A DNA stretch of 64,000 nt from Globodera rostochiensis (taxonomy: Eukaryota; Nematoda; Chromadorea; Rhabditida; Heteroderidae), in contig JAEVLN010000001.1 in NCBI GenBank assembly GCA_018350325.1, positions 3,687,254-3,751,253 on the forward strand, read 5' to 3'. A program made the translations under genes and the position numbers. Below, in pieces: positions 37,801-49,053 of this stretch; positions within the stretch are counted from its first letter, which is position 1, and the number at the start of each line of letters is the position of its first letter. The notes under the pieces were generated by a model, which was not told where the DNA came from, searched no databases, and saw only the letters and a list, made by a program, of their open reading frames with translations.

Positions 37801-38415
37801 TCGGCAGCAGAGATTGGTCGCGATTGCTGCTGCTGTCGTTGGTCAGAGGCACTGACCAAGCAGCACCACTTCAGGCCGGTCAACTCAGTCTTAACAATTT
37901 AGTTAGTCCACGATTCCACTAAATGCGAAACGGTATTTTGCGAGGAGATAAAATATTAGAAAATAATAGTAATTCAATAAAAAAAATTACAATAAATCAA
38001 AAATAAATAGACGGTAATAATGAAGCTGGTGCCCCTTTTTTTGAAAAAATTTCAGATAGTCCTTTTGGACAATTTTGGCGCCATTTAGAATTTTTGTAAA
38101 TTGTTCGATTTCGGGTACGGGGCCCGACAATGAACGAAATGAATGCCAGATTCGGAGATTTATACCAATTTTTAACAAACCCCAGAGCCGAATTCGAGAT
38201 AAATCTTTTTTTTCTTTTTTGTTATTGCAAATCCTCTAAAAGCTCCATTTCTCGAGCGGCTTTAAACATTTAATTTTGCAAATGAATTGCTTCTTTTGGT
38301 AAATTAAAAAACGAACTATGTAGAATATGTTGGTGTAGCAATCCTCCAACGAAGCAACTCCGGCATCGCTGGCGGCGCCACCAATTCCAGCCGAACCCGA
38401 CCCACTACTGCTCAT
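25875..38415 (-). CDS. MED13: Mediator complex subunit 13 (kinase module)
   Basis: MED13 (let-19 in C. elegans) joins the CDK8 kinase module to core Mediator and acts in the nucleus. The start exon (38415 to about 38328) has SLEDCYTNIFYI, followed by TELTGLKW (about 37890), ADDAVLRAYAQCV..LCAWRRR and KELWLFWYSADEP (37690-37490), EYETRTLFFKALN (about 37290), PRFVNAVRFNFFLHRD (37010-36900), FDRQWTEWKRLY (about 36230) and LVEVNGHRMLYPSQF (about 35880): the conserved N-terminal domain in order. The middle (about 35700-31400) is Q/H/S/N-rich and disordered, with IYPTPPTPMQQFSPQNM at about 32800. The C-terminal half has the cysteine segment CPLCCCNSNI..GIYIG (30850-30780), then ERVLFLAYCILPGDDWLC (27690), VIGRMGKLGHGEF (27390), LLSACLVSTEP (27190), GYTVSTAPLP (26440) and YNALSWLSLDP (26030) to the stop at 25875. 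More than 20 exons; individual boundaries are only partly checked. The flanks of the start lack another Met in frame. Confidence 0.93.
34033..34092. mobile_element. short GAGACCGG-terminated inverted-repeat element in a MED13 intron
   Basis: About 60 bp bounded by GAGACCGG (34033-34040) and CCGGTCTC (34085-34092), the same ends as the element at 753-1066. It sits immediately downstream of the coding frame that ends near 34108, so it lies at an exon-intron edge of MED13. Internal deletion derivative or solo palindrome. Confidence 0.45.
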
Positions 38416-40514
38416 TAACGACTTTGACTAGATGAACTGCTGACGATGCTGTTAGGTAATGATGGGGTCGTTTTCGGCGCTTTCGTTGTTAGCCATTCAC
38501 AATGGCACTGTCTCCCCCGGAGGCACAGCAAAGATTCGTTTCTTTGCCAATGGATGTGCAGGAACACAACGAGGCAAGAAGCAATACGAAAAATTTTGTT
38601 GTGCTAAATTTCTCCAAATATGCGATTGATTGTGCGTTTTCGGGTGAAAAATTCACCCACAGCCTTTCGATAGGGAGAAATAATGGGATTTTTACGGGGC
38701 AAACAATCAGCAGATGGAGAAGTAAATGCTCTACAATCGATGCTGGCTGATCTCCGCGTGATGAATGGACAGCAGACAAAAATTGGATGAATTGTGTTTC
38801 TGTTGTGGTGTGAAGAATGTAGGCGTTGATTTTGTGTGTGTGAAGGAAGGTTGGCAAGTGGAGAAGAAATATTGACGTAATAAAAGACAAAACAAATATT
38901 TATGAAGTACGCTAACGAATAATCCCCCGTGTCGTAAGCGGTCGGATCGGCGGTTATGATATAATATCTAGAGGGTTCTAAACATTAAGTACAAATAAAA
39001 TATATATAATGTATTTGCTGAAAAACATCAATAAGAATATGCAACTCAAAAATTTAACGAAGGAAAGAAATAATGGAAAATTGGAAGAAATTCGAGGGAA
39101 ATGCGACGACTAGGCGAGGAGAGCACGCGCACAAATGTTGAAAGAAGGCAGATTTGTAAAAGCGATGCAAATCCCGCTCATCCTTCAGCTCAACTTTCCG
39201 AAAAGAATTTTTGCATAGCAAAAGCAATTAATGGAGATAAAATAAATTTCCAAATCAAGATGGCCTGAATGACACAAAAATAATCGAACTATCAAATTAG
39301 TCAAAAAAGAATCCAAACGATGCATTATTAGCTGTGAACAGAATTTCACATAATATTCAATTAATACATTAATAATAAAATAATATTGTTACGGTGCGCA
39401 AACAATAAACATCCCCGCAACAAAACACACGCGGCGGCGCCGCGGTGGTGCGCTCGCCGACTCGCCCAAAAAGTGCTTTCCGTCACATTATTATATATTT
39501 ATTGATAAACCACCGCCATGTAAATGAATAAAACTCCGCTCATTTGTCAGGGGACAAATGCGAGCGAACGAACAAGGAAGGAAGGAAGGAAGCCACCAGC
39601 TCCTCCACCAACAATTCAGTGGAAGGTGGAAGAGGTTAAGAAGGAAAGGAAAGGAAAGGAAAGGAAGGAAAAAATGAAAGGAAAGGAAGGAAGAAGAACA
39701 GCGAAGAGCACAGACGCACAGATGGGTGGACAGGGTGAGGTGTGGAAGCGGAGAGGAGAGGAGAGGAGAGGAACAACAGCAGCAGACAGAATGAGTGAAT
39801 GAATTGAGAAGCAAGAAATGCGTAACTGGCCAAAGCGCATTCATTGGTGAGGGGACGCATAGTGAATGAGTGATATAAGATGAGATGAGAGAGGGACGGC
39901 GGCGAGGAGGTCGGCGAGCGACCGCAGCGGTGAAGAGGAAAAAATGATATAATTGACGGAAAGGAAAACGGGACAAAATTTGTGTGTGAGGGAAGCGGAA
40001 GGCGGAAAGAGGGGGGAGAGAGGGGGGGGGGGAGAGACTCGGAAGAATTACCAACGTGCCAATGAAACCGCCGCTGCTTCTTACAAATCAGCACACACAC
40101 AACGGCAATTGTTGCAGAAACGGCTAACGAATGATTTCGCTCCAAATTATGCAATTATAGAGGACAAACAAAAAAGGGGGGGGGGGGAGGGACGACTGAG
40201 GAAGACCACCCGCACGCGAACGACGGTAATGAAAGGCTGTGTAATTTGAACATGTTTCACTCAAAAACCGAGACACCCAAGCAGAAAAAGGTCTATTCAG
40301 GGCTGTATATCTGCTGCTTTAGCGGCTTTTTGTGGTTTTTGGAAAGGTTGATGCTGCCATTTTTTTGAAAATGCTGTTTTGCTGCTTTTTGTGGGTTTTC
40401 AGCAGATTTGTGGACTTTTTGCCGATTTTTTTGTGAAATTTAATCCAAGGGTGTCGCAAACGGAGCCGCACGTTTTGGCGCGATCAATCATAACATATGT
40501 AGTTATTAGGAAAG
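38416..40514. other. spacer 5' of MED13, AT-rich then purine-rich simple sequence
   Basis: 38416-39480 is AT-rich without a supportable gene; it should hold the MED13 promoter. From about 39560 the plus strand becomes almost pure purine (GGAAGGAAGG, AAAGGAAAGG and GAGGAGAGGA arrays to 39770, then further G/A-rich DNA with G-runs at 40022-40032 and 40177-40187). The long open frames here on both strands are products of this composition. Confidence 0.6.
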
Positions 40515-41307
40515 CAAACCAAACAAATTTGGTATCATACAAAAGCTCTCAGTATGCTTAACCTTTGATCAAGCAAGCTAAAGCTCGATTCGTCTTTTCG
40601 AAAAAAAGTTGTAGCTTAAACGCAGGCCCGTAGCCAGGAATTTTTTTCGGGGGGGGCCGTTCTTAGAGGGGTGTATTTTTTCCTTTTTATTGCATTTTTG
40701 TTAAGCAATTTTTCCAAAAAATGTTCGATTTTAGGGGGTGCATTTTCCGTTTTTACTCTAGTTTTGTTAAAAAATTTTCAAAAATGCAAATTTTTTTGCG
40801 TATTCAGCTTTACCGTTTGGGGGGGGGGGGGGTCGGCGGTGCCGATAGGCGGGGGGGGGGGGGGGGGGTCGGCGGTGCCGATAGGCGCCGCCGAGAAAAT
40901 TTCGAATTTTTGACTCAATTTGTTAAGAGATTTTCAACAAAAAAATTAAAAATCGGCCCTTTTTTTGAAGTTTTTTGAGGAATGGGAAGGGTCGGCAAGG
41001 AGAAAATTTTTGAATTTTTGATGTGAATTTGTTAAGAAAATTGGTCAAAAAATTGTAAAAGTGCAAAACAATAGGGTCCCCCCTCTTGTTTTTTTTTCTC
41101 AAATTTGATTTCGGGGGGGGGGCATGCCCCCCCCTGCCCCCCCCCCTGGCTACGGGCCTGCTTAAACGTCTGAAAATTGCCATTTTTCGTGATGGTTTGG
41201 CGCGGTGACTCATAACTTCCTTTGTTTAAGTCGAATCGCTTAGCTCTTTTCTATTATAGCATTTAGAGACATAGTGCTTTCGAATGATACCAAGAATGTT
41301 TGGTTTG
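40515..41307. mobile_element. MITE with CAAACCAAACA ends, interrupted by a hAT-like MITE
   Basis: Left end CAAACCAAACAAATTTGGTA (40515) and right end, read inward on the other strand, CAAACCAAACATTCTTGGTA (41307) form an imperfect inverted repeat continuing through ATCAT. Removing the inserted element (40623-41160) and one 8-bp duplication leaves an element of about 247 bp. The subterminal word ACAAAAGCTCT is shared with the element at 50172-50318, so both seem to belong to one family. No coding capacity. Confidence 0.6.
40623..41160. mobile_element. non-autonomous hAT-like element with intact 8-bp TSD
   Basis: Perfect 16-bp terminal inverted repeats CAGGCCCGTAGCCAGG (40623-40638) and CCTGGCTACGGGCCTG (41145-41160), flanked on both sides by the 8-bp direct repeat CTTAAACG (40615-40622 and 41161-41168). 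An 8-bp target duplication and CAGG termini fit the hAT superfamily. The 538-bp interior has G-runs and a duplicated GGCGGTGCCGATAGGCG segment (around 40835 and 40870) and no transposase. Confidence 0.85.
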
Positions 41308-44300
41308 ATCAAATAAACAAAAAGTTATGTTTCAAACACGTCGGCGCCAAATTGAGCCCGACCAGTCGCAAATGCTACTTTTTGTCTACTTTTTTTTGTC
41401 GATTAGGTTTCTTGGGAAAAACACATTCCTTCCAATTTGTTTTGAATTCGATTAGGGGTTCGACATACGCAAAAACGGGGCTCGGAAGACATTTTTATTA
41501 TTGGCAACGAGTGGGGTCCGTTCATTAAAAATGGGCTCAGTATTCATATTCTTCTTACCTATTATCGGATAATTGCACACTTAAGCGGCAGAATTGAAGA
41601 CGAACGGAAGCTTGTTTTGCTTTAATCCGATCAATAAATGATCGATTGCAAAATGTTTACGCTTGCATCTTTTCCCCATTTACCTATTTGGACTCCAATA
41701 AATTCCCTGGAACCGTTAAAATTTAAAGTTTGTAGGTGTGTATGTAATAAACGCGAATAGAATAGGGGGCAGGGGCCAGACAAGACGACGAGATGATGCT
41801 CGCAATTCTTTGATGATCGATTAATACGTACGAAGCATTCATTCATTCATTTATTGTATGTATTCCCTCCCATTGGGTGGTTGAAAGATGATGGATGGAT
41901 GGATTGGGCGTTGAAGTGAGGTGAGGATGATGCAAAAACATCACTGCAGCGAAATGGGTGGGCGGGTTATGTAAATAAATATGTGCACATTGTATCATTA
42001 AATGAGTAAGGCTTTTTGACCGAACAATGACTGACTGAGGAGAGAGGCATGGCGAACAGCAACACAACCAATCGCACAATGCGATTGATTGATTGTTTGG
42101 GTGGGCTAAACTTAGGGTGGATTAATTCCCAAATATGTTTTATTTGAAACAACAGCGCGCGGCGGCGGATAATGCGATTATCCGTGCATGGTGATTAGTT
42201 GCTGCGCTAACAGCCTTTGCAAGCAGAGGCAATTATAGAGCAGCAGCAGCAGCGACACTTTTTTGGGCTGTTGGAATTGAATCGATGGGGGGGGGGGAGT
42301 ATTTATTGACGAAGTTGCCGAGTCATCATAAAATGAGACAAAAGGGTTAGAGAAGTTTATTGGCCGAATTGGAAGGTGTTCTTTTAAAATGATGGGCCGT
42401 AAATATGTTACAAATTTAGATGACAAAAGAGAAGACAAAAACAACAGCAATTATGGAGAAGAAGCAATGAATTTGTTGAATTCGATGCGGGGAATTGAAA
42501 GACGGAACGGAGCATGAACGGACGGGGGCGGATTGATTGTGCTTTTGGGGTTGGGGTGAAGTGTTACAAATACACATACATATTATGCAGTTGGATGTGC
42601 TGCTGCTGGAGGGGCGGAGGGAGGACACAAAATGGTGCGGTGGGTGGGTGATGAGCGGCAGTGGTTGGGGTTGGGGTTGGTCGAGGAGAGTGAGAGTAAT
42701 GGTGACTGGGTTGGTTGGATGGAATCATCACCCAACCCCAGCCGCCACCGCCGCCGTCGTCCGTCAGCAGCAAGGTCCTAGCACCACAGACACCAATACC
42801 ACCACCCGAACCAACCCAACCCCGACCGACCGACCATCTTTTGCCCTTCTTTTGGGAAGGGAATGCGTACACACATAATGAGTAGTGGGAGGGGTGGGGG
42901 GGGCGGGGGCAAAGGGTTTCATCGTCGGATGTGAATGAATGGGTGGGAATTGAATGGGATTGAATGTGTTGTGTGAATCGATCAATCCCACCCCAACTCA
43001 CTCATTGCCCCCCCCCCGCCGATGCTCTGCGTTTGCATCCGCATTTCCCCCCTCTATGTCCATTCTCCCTCATTGGTTGCCGTCGTCAGTCACGAAGAAT
43101 CACCCACCGCCCCGCCGCCCCCCCACCTCCAAAACTGCTGCTGCTCGCACTTCTTTCCCCTCCCATTCCTTGCAATGCACACACACACATATAACACACA
43201 ATTCCATATTCAACGACAAGCGGATGGATGGATGGGTGCGGTGGACGATAGTTGGAGGCGGGGGAGGCGGGGGGGGGAAGGAGGGGCTCCCCGCCGCCAA
43301 CTATGTGCTTGCTCTGTCGCGGGGGGGGGGGGGGTGGCGGTGTGGCATGGGATAAAGACGCTGATGATGATGAGGGTCTGGTGGTGAGATCCTTCCTCGC
43401 CTTTCCCTCTATCCTGGCTGATGCCCCGCGCATCGTCGCCTTTCCATCCGTCCGTCCGTTTGTCCGTCCCCCACGCATTGGTCGCCCTGGGTGGGGGGGG
43501 GGGGGAATGGTCTTCGAAGGTTGTGGAAAAAAGATGGGACGATGAGGAGGAAGAAGAGTGCGAGGAGACCCGACCGGCGGTCGTCGACTCTTCTGCTGCT
43601 GACCGTATTTTCAGTGCCCGTCACATACACCTCCACCAACAACAACAAACGACGAAAGGAAGACGACGACGACCCCCAGAGGCAACAGCAGAGGAGGGGG
43701 GGGGGGGGGGGGGGGAGGAAAAACAAAACCACCAACACAATAATTTGTTCTTTAACTCTTTGGGAAGAAAGGGCGAGGGAAATGGGAATCATCCCCGCCG
43801 GCAGAGACGACGACGACGACACGCTCGCCCAACGCCTAATTCCTATATAAGAGAGGACACTTCTCTCCCCCCAGTGAGACTGCTTGCTCATTGCTGGTGG
43901 CTATGAGGAGGAGGCGGAGGAGTCCCCCGCCGGGGCGGGCCGGTCGGCCGTTCCAGCGCATTTTCATTCCCTTCATTTCCCCCACTCAGCAGCCCATTCA
44001 TTCATTCATCCGACCAATCCATCCGTCGCGCCCTCCGACCAGCCAACAAACTGCGAATAATTCTGTCTTTTCCTGCTGCTGCTGCCGCCCATCTTTTCCA
44101 AAAGCAGAAGCAGCAGCAGCAGAATCGGTGTTTTCTGAAGGGGGGGGGGCGTCCGCCCGTCCGCCTCCCCTCAAATGTAACGGACGACGGCGGGTGACTG
44201 ACTTCGCTTTTCCCGCTCGTCGTTTTCGTCGTCGGTCGTCTTCACTCTCAACGCCGCATTTTTGAGGGGGGCGGGCGACGATTGGACCCCGGAGGGCGAA

Positions 44301-46221
44301 TGATTGGATGAATGGAAGATGATGAAAAAGTGATGAAAAGACAAATGTGCACAGACAGACATTGAAATTTGAGAAACAGTGTCCTTTCTTCTCGCTCTGT
44401 CGAGATTGGCCTCGTCGTCTGCGCGCTGAATGGAGATGATGCGTCCGTCCGTCGTTGACACCAACCGTCACCGCTCGTCCTGCGGCTCCGCTTACATATA
44501 TTTTACCCTCCCCCCGGGCGCTTCTTTCCCCGAAAGTGTCCTCCTCTCAACCAATTCAACCCTTTTATATACCATACTCAGCCAACCCCATTCTTTATTC
44601 TCTTTGAAACCAAAGGGAGCGGAGGGGCCACCAAATGCGCCGCAACAAATTTGGAAGCATGAAACTCTTCTAACAACAATAAAATCATTCATTTCACACT
44701 TAAAATAAGTAAAACATATCTTCGACGGGAAAAATTGTTTGGTATTTTAAAGGGTTTTTTGTTCTAAGAAAGAAATCAGATCCAGATGGAATACAGAACA
44801 AATCCCGCCCAAATATTCAATCGATCTAAATGCCAAACTTTCTGGGGCTCAATTATCCAAAACTAAGTTTGTCCAACCCTCTCAGACAACCACCACCCAA
44901 ACCGGTTCAGAATTCGTTGTTTGAATGGATCCTCCTTGTTGGACAACTGAGTCCTCTCCGTCGGTGTGGGCGAGCGCTTGCGTCCGTTGTATCCCCCGTC
45001 CCTCCGGGGGATATTGGATATACAAATAAATGTGTGCAATGTTTCGCTTCCTCTCCGCTCAATAGAAAAGTGATTCTTCTTCCATTTCGCCCATATTCCC
45101 TCTCCTCCCGTTGCTGGCCCTGGCCAAAATTTTGGCAGTCGCTGTCTCTCCCATCCGTCCCATGTCCCCCCCCCCATCGTCGCCGCCGGCGTTATTTTAT
45201 GAGGCAGCAGCGACGACAACGATTAGTTGGCCCCGCGAGGATGAGCAATGAGTGAGTGAGTGAATGGGCCTCACTCGTTGAACGGATGGATTGATGGAAG
45301 AATGAAAGAATGAACGTCGGGCGGGAATCGTCCCACCCGCAGCCCCCCAGGCACTGTGTGCATCATCTCTCTAATCTCGCCCTCCAACATTTTCATAGGC
45401 GCACAAAGTGCTGATTTGTGAGTGTGTGTATTCACACTTTCGTGTGCCCCCTAATTCTTTCTCTTTCTCTCTACTCTCCGCTGTTTGGTAATGGGCATAG
45501 AGTCAGAGGAGGAAGCAAACGCTCCGCCCAACCCCAAAGGCATAAATGGAGAGTCCTCATTCGTCGATGAACCACGAGGCTGCTGCTGGCTGGATGTGTG
45601 TGATCGACCGACCGCTTCGAGAGTGGAAGAATGGAAATAAGTGAAGCGTGGGAGAGAGACGGAGGGGAGGAAACGGGGGAACGTTCGGACGGGGAAATTT
45701 TCAAAATTTCTTAAAGTTAGCGTCGAAAAATAGAAAAAAGGAGTTAATTTCAAATTTGCAAAAAGTCTCGGTCATACCTGAGAAAGCTTGGGTTTTTTGG
45801 GGTCTCGAGTCTTGGGATCAATTCTTGGTCTCGAATCTAGCCCTCAATTTTGGGCCTCACCCTCCGACCTGGAGAAAAATTACAAAAAAAAATTGGCCCC
45901 GACAATGCCCGTGACCCGACCATGCCCGATTGACCCCGACAATGTCCGTGACCCGACCATGCCCGATTGACCCCGATTGATGCGGTACCAACATTGCCGC
46001 AAGCATTGATCAGTAAATTGTCATTTTGACAGAACATATTTGAACCAATCAAAACATTACGGCATCTACAATACTATAATGCATTATGCATGCCTTTTAT
46101 TGTCAAACACCTCATTCAATCCAATGGAAAGTCGTCTTCCACGTCCATTTGCAAGAAGCGGCGACTCAATTCACGAACGTTCTATAACTAATACTGTTAA
46201 GCAAAAAATGGCCAAAATTCA
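41308..46221. other. about 5 kb of simple-sequence DNA, no gene
   Basis: Strong local strand asymmetry and microsatellites: GGATGGATGG, GGGTGGGTGG, GGTTGGGGTT, CAG/CTG runs (42240-42255, 44075-44125), ACACACAC, and G-runs of up to 14-17 (43321-43334, 43491-43506, 43697-43714). The many overlapping open frames have no conserved motif. A 37-bp unit is tandemly duplicated at 45898-45976 (CCCGACAATG...CCCGATTGA). Confidence 0.6.
45898..45976 (+). repeat. 37-bp tandem duplication
   Basis: Two almost identical units containing CCCGACAATG, GTGACCCGACCATG and CCCGATTGAC, followed by a partial third (CCCCGATTGA). Non-coding. Confidence 0.75.
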
Positions 46222-47758
46222 TTAATGCTGAAATGTCAATGAACTAAAATCACCCACACCCACCTGCTCGTCAATTTCTGTTGCTTTGACGTTCAGCGAG
46301 ACGAGCTGCCCATTCTGTCCATACTCCTCGGTGGCCTCTCTCTTCCACTCCATCCATTGCTGACTGTCCTTCTCATTCTGCGGACACCGGACCAACAGGC
46401 AATGATACAGCTGCTGCTTGTCGGCATCAAAAAAGTGTACAAAAGTCAGCAACCACTCCAGTATCCACTGCTGACTGTCCTTCTCATTCTGCGGACATTG
46501 GACCAACAGGCGAAGATGCTGCTGCTGCTGCTCCTGCACGTCCGTCGATGTTTTGTCGGCATCACATGGAAAGCGTTCAAAAGTCAGCAATTCTCGCGAC
46601 ATTTGATTGCTTTCCTCAAATTCCGCAACCTTCTTCAGATCAGCAGACGAAAGAGTGAAGCAAACGATGAACTTGACGGCAGAAGATGTGCCGCCCTCAT
46701 GAAATTTCTATTAAATTGAAAATTGGCATTTTCCTGGCCTTAGGGCCTGTTGAGAGGTAAATACACGATGGCACTTTTATAGCGGTTCCCCCCGCCTTTA
46801 GGAAATACCCGAACGTAAATTTAAATGCGTAGGAATCACCGCTTTGAGCTTGTCAATGGCGTTCCTCGTGCGGTCATGGCCCCACTCGATCAGCTTCAAC
46901 ACTTTCGGCGGCTGTCCGCCCTCCATCGGAGTGTGGAGCCATCCCAAAAGTGCCTGTTGAGTCGACCCGAGCAGCAGTTGATCATCGAACCCATTGAAAA
47001 CAAGCTGACGCAGATTAGGACTGCGCATGAGTAGTTCGAGATGTTCAGGCGAGAGGACCCGCAAAAGTTTGGCCAGTTCCTCTCTGTCCAGTCGGATTGA
47101 GTCGCAGTTCAACAGAAGAGGCGCCATTGTTAATGGCATGGCCTCCCAAATTTCGTGAGTTTCAGTGGCCCAAAAATCGAATTTCAACTGCTGCTTGAGA
47201 ATTGGCATAATGAGAATGAAGAAGTTGCAAACACGATCATCGAAGTAACTGAAGACGGCATTTCATTACCAATAAAAAAAAGAAATTCCAATGGTGCCCG
47301 AGAATCTCGATCAACGGTCGAAAAGTCCAGCCTTTGGTCCCATTATTGAGTCTTGCTCAATTTTGGACGTTCGAGCACCATTATGAAGCCGAATAACAAA
47401 CAACGCATTGCCTGACAATAAAATGCCGAAATCCGGTGACGTTGTCGGGAAATGGCTTTTCCGGGATTGGCAAAACGACACTGTCCCAATCATTCAGCCA
47501 TTTCTTCACTTTTGCGCCTTCACCATCATTCTGCGGAGAACAAATTTCCAACACCCCAAGAGACCATTGTCTTGTCGGGAGATATCTGTCCACCAACTCG
47601 TCGAATCGATCACTGATCAACGCGACTTTCAGTCCGAGTGTGGCACAATCGACAAAACGGATGACACCGTCGTAGAAAATGTCGTAAAAAAATTTGCTGA
47701 AAAAACTCCGTTTATTCAATGGTGAGTGAGTGGTAGGTGACTCACCGATTGAGGCCAT
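46222..47758 (-). pseudogene. degenerate F-box-associated-like gene of a cyst-nematode family
   Basis: Three minus-strand blocks in order look like one protein. Block 1 (47758-47400): FFYDIFYDGVIRFVDCATLG, ALISDRFDELVDRYLPTRQW, LPIPEKPFPDNVTGFRHF. Block 2 (47215-46798): WEAMPLTMAPLLLNCDSI, LRVLSPEHLELLMRSPNLRQ, GWLHTPMEGGQPPKVLKL. Block 3 (46705-46222): KFHEGGTSSAVKFIVCFTLS, SRELLTFERFP, LVRCPNE-type CPQNEKDSQQW, EWKREATEEYGQNGQ. This order matches, from memory, a large F-box-associated-like family in Globodera/Heterodera. The blocks are separated by stops and I find no phase-consistent splice between them, so it is probably decayed, though unusual introns could rescue it. Block 3 has an internal tandem duplication of the CPQNEKDSQQW segment. 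Confidence 0.5.
46348..46535 (-). repeat. tandem duplication inside the F-box-associated-like gene
   Basis: Two copies, offset by about 114 bp, of a segment containing GACTGTCCTTCTCATTCTGC and GACCAACAGGC (46361 and 46475). Each encodes CPQNEKDSQQW in frame, so the protein repeats its C-terminal motif. Confidence 0.8.
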
Positions 47759-47926
47759 CCACCGCTTGCGGATGATCAGCCATTTCTTCTGCTTCTTTCT
47801 TTGCTCGGCAATCCAAAAATAAATCTACCTAATTTGTAAGGCAAATGAGCAGATTGATCACCAATCATCGACATTTAACAATAAAGAGTCCAATACCTTT
47901 CCAGCCAATCAACCGGTATGCCCAAA

Positions 47927-48069
47927 AAGGGCCGTAGCCAACTTGCAACCAAAAGTTTAAAAATACTGTATTTTTGATGCTTTTTAAGAACGAACGAAGC
48001 CGGCGGTGCTGACAGGCGCCCCCGGGAATTTTTTAATAGAATTTTTTTAAAGAACAGGCTACGGGCCTG
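47927..48069. mobile_element. second, 143-bp hAT-like MITE with 8-bp TSD
   Basis: Ends AAGGGCCGTAGCC (47927) and GGCTACGGGCCTG (48057-48069), the same termini as the element at 40623-41160 with two changes on the left. Flanked by the perfect 8-bp direct repeat TGCCCAAA (47919-47926 and 48070-48077). It also shares the internal word GGCGGTGCTGACAGGCGCC with the larger copy. Confidence 0.8.
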
Positions 48070-48077
48070 TGCCCAAA

Positions 48078-49053
48078 GCTTAAACATAAAATTTCTGAAA
48101 TTTTCAGCAATCAATCGGGCTGGAATTTATATGGATAAAAGATTTGCAAAATAATATGGCAAAAGTCGATCTCTAGGGGTAACAAAGTTAAAAAGGCATT
48201 AAAAATGATGGCAGAAGGTGAGCCAGAGTGAGAAGTGGCGTAAAGATGGGAGTGATGTGTGCAAAGCATTCTTTGCCGATTGCCCCTTTCCCCCCGCGGG
48301 GGTTGGGCACCAATGGTGTGGTGTATAAATAATTTGCTGTACTTTCTTTTCATTCCGTTTCCTAAACCTTCCACTTTCCGAGCTTTTATTTACATTCATA
48401 TTGGCCATCCCCCGCCCCCCAACGACCCAACTTTTGTTTATTCATAAAAACATCCAAAAATTGTTTGTGAGAAAGTGAGTGGGGAAGGATGCTCACGGCG
48501 GCCCGATTTTGGGGCTCCAGTTCGGAAATTTTTGATTATAAGCGAGTCTCTAATTATGGAAATTGGGCAATTTATTCAATTCCTCCACCTGGGCAAGTTC
48601 GTTGCGGAGAGTCGACGCCGTTGGCTAAAATTTCGCCAAAATTAACCGTTTTTATCATTAAAATAATATTTACAGCATAGGTTTTACAATATATTCTGAA
48701 GGCTTGGGGTTGGGAGAAATATTTAAAAAATTGCACTATTTTTAAAAATTCAACCAAAAATTGGTCCCAAAATTTGTTCAGTTGCGAGAAGCCGCGCGCG
48801 CCGTTCGTCCACAACGCGACGACCAAGCAATGTGCATCGTTGTTGAGGCTGACAGAAAAAATTTGCCCACTTTATTTGTTTATCCCTTTAATTGTCCTGC
48901 CCGAATCCCCCCCCCCCCCCGTCCGAATAACGATTTGACTTATGGGATAATTTCCTTCTTCCCTAATCTGTAAAAAACAAAATTTGAATTGGTGTTAATC
49001 GCATCGGAAGGTTGCGTGACGCATTTTTTATTTATTGAGTCGAGCAGAGTGGT
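48078..49053. other. spacer between MITE and satellite
   Basis: AT-rich with a poly-C run at 48909-48920. No gene, RNA gene or inverted repeat that I can support. Confidence 0.45.

Noticed and set aside
39491..40154. Long minus-strand frames rich in S, P, F and L
   Set aside because: They mirror the GGAAGG-type purine tracts on the plus strand and contain no domain, splice context or conserved residues.
42564..44471. Cluster of 100-160 codon frames on both strands
   Set aside because: Composition-driven by G/C-rich simple sequence; frames overlap on opposite strands and none has a recognisable motif.
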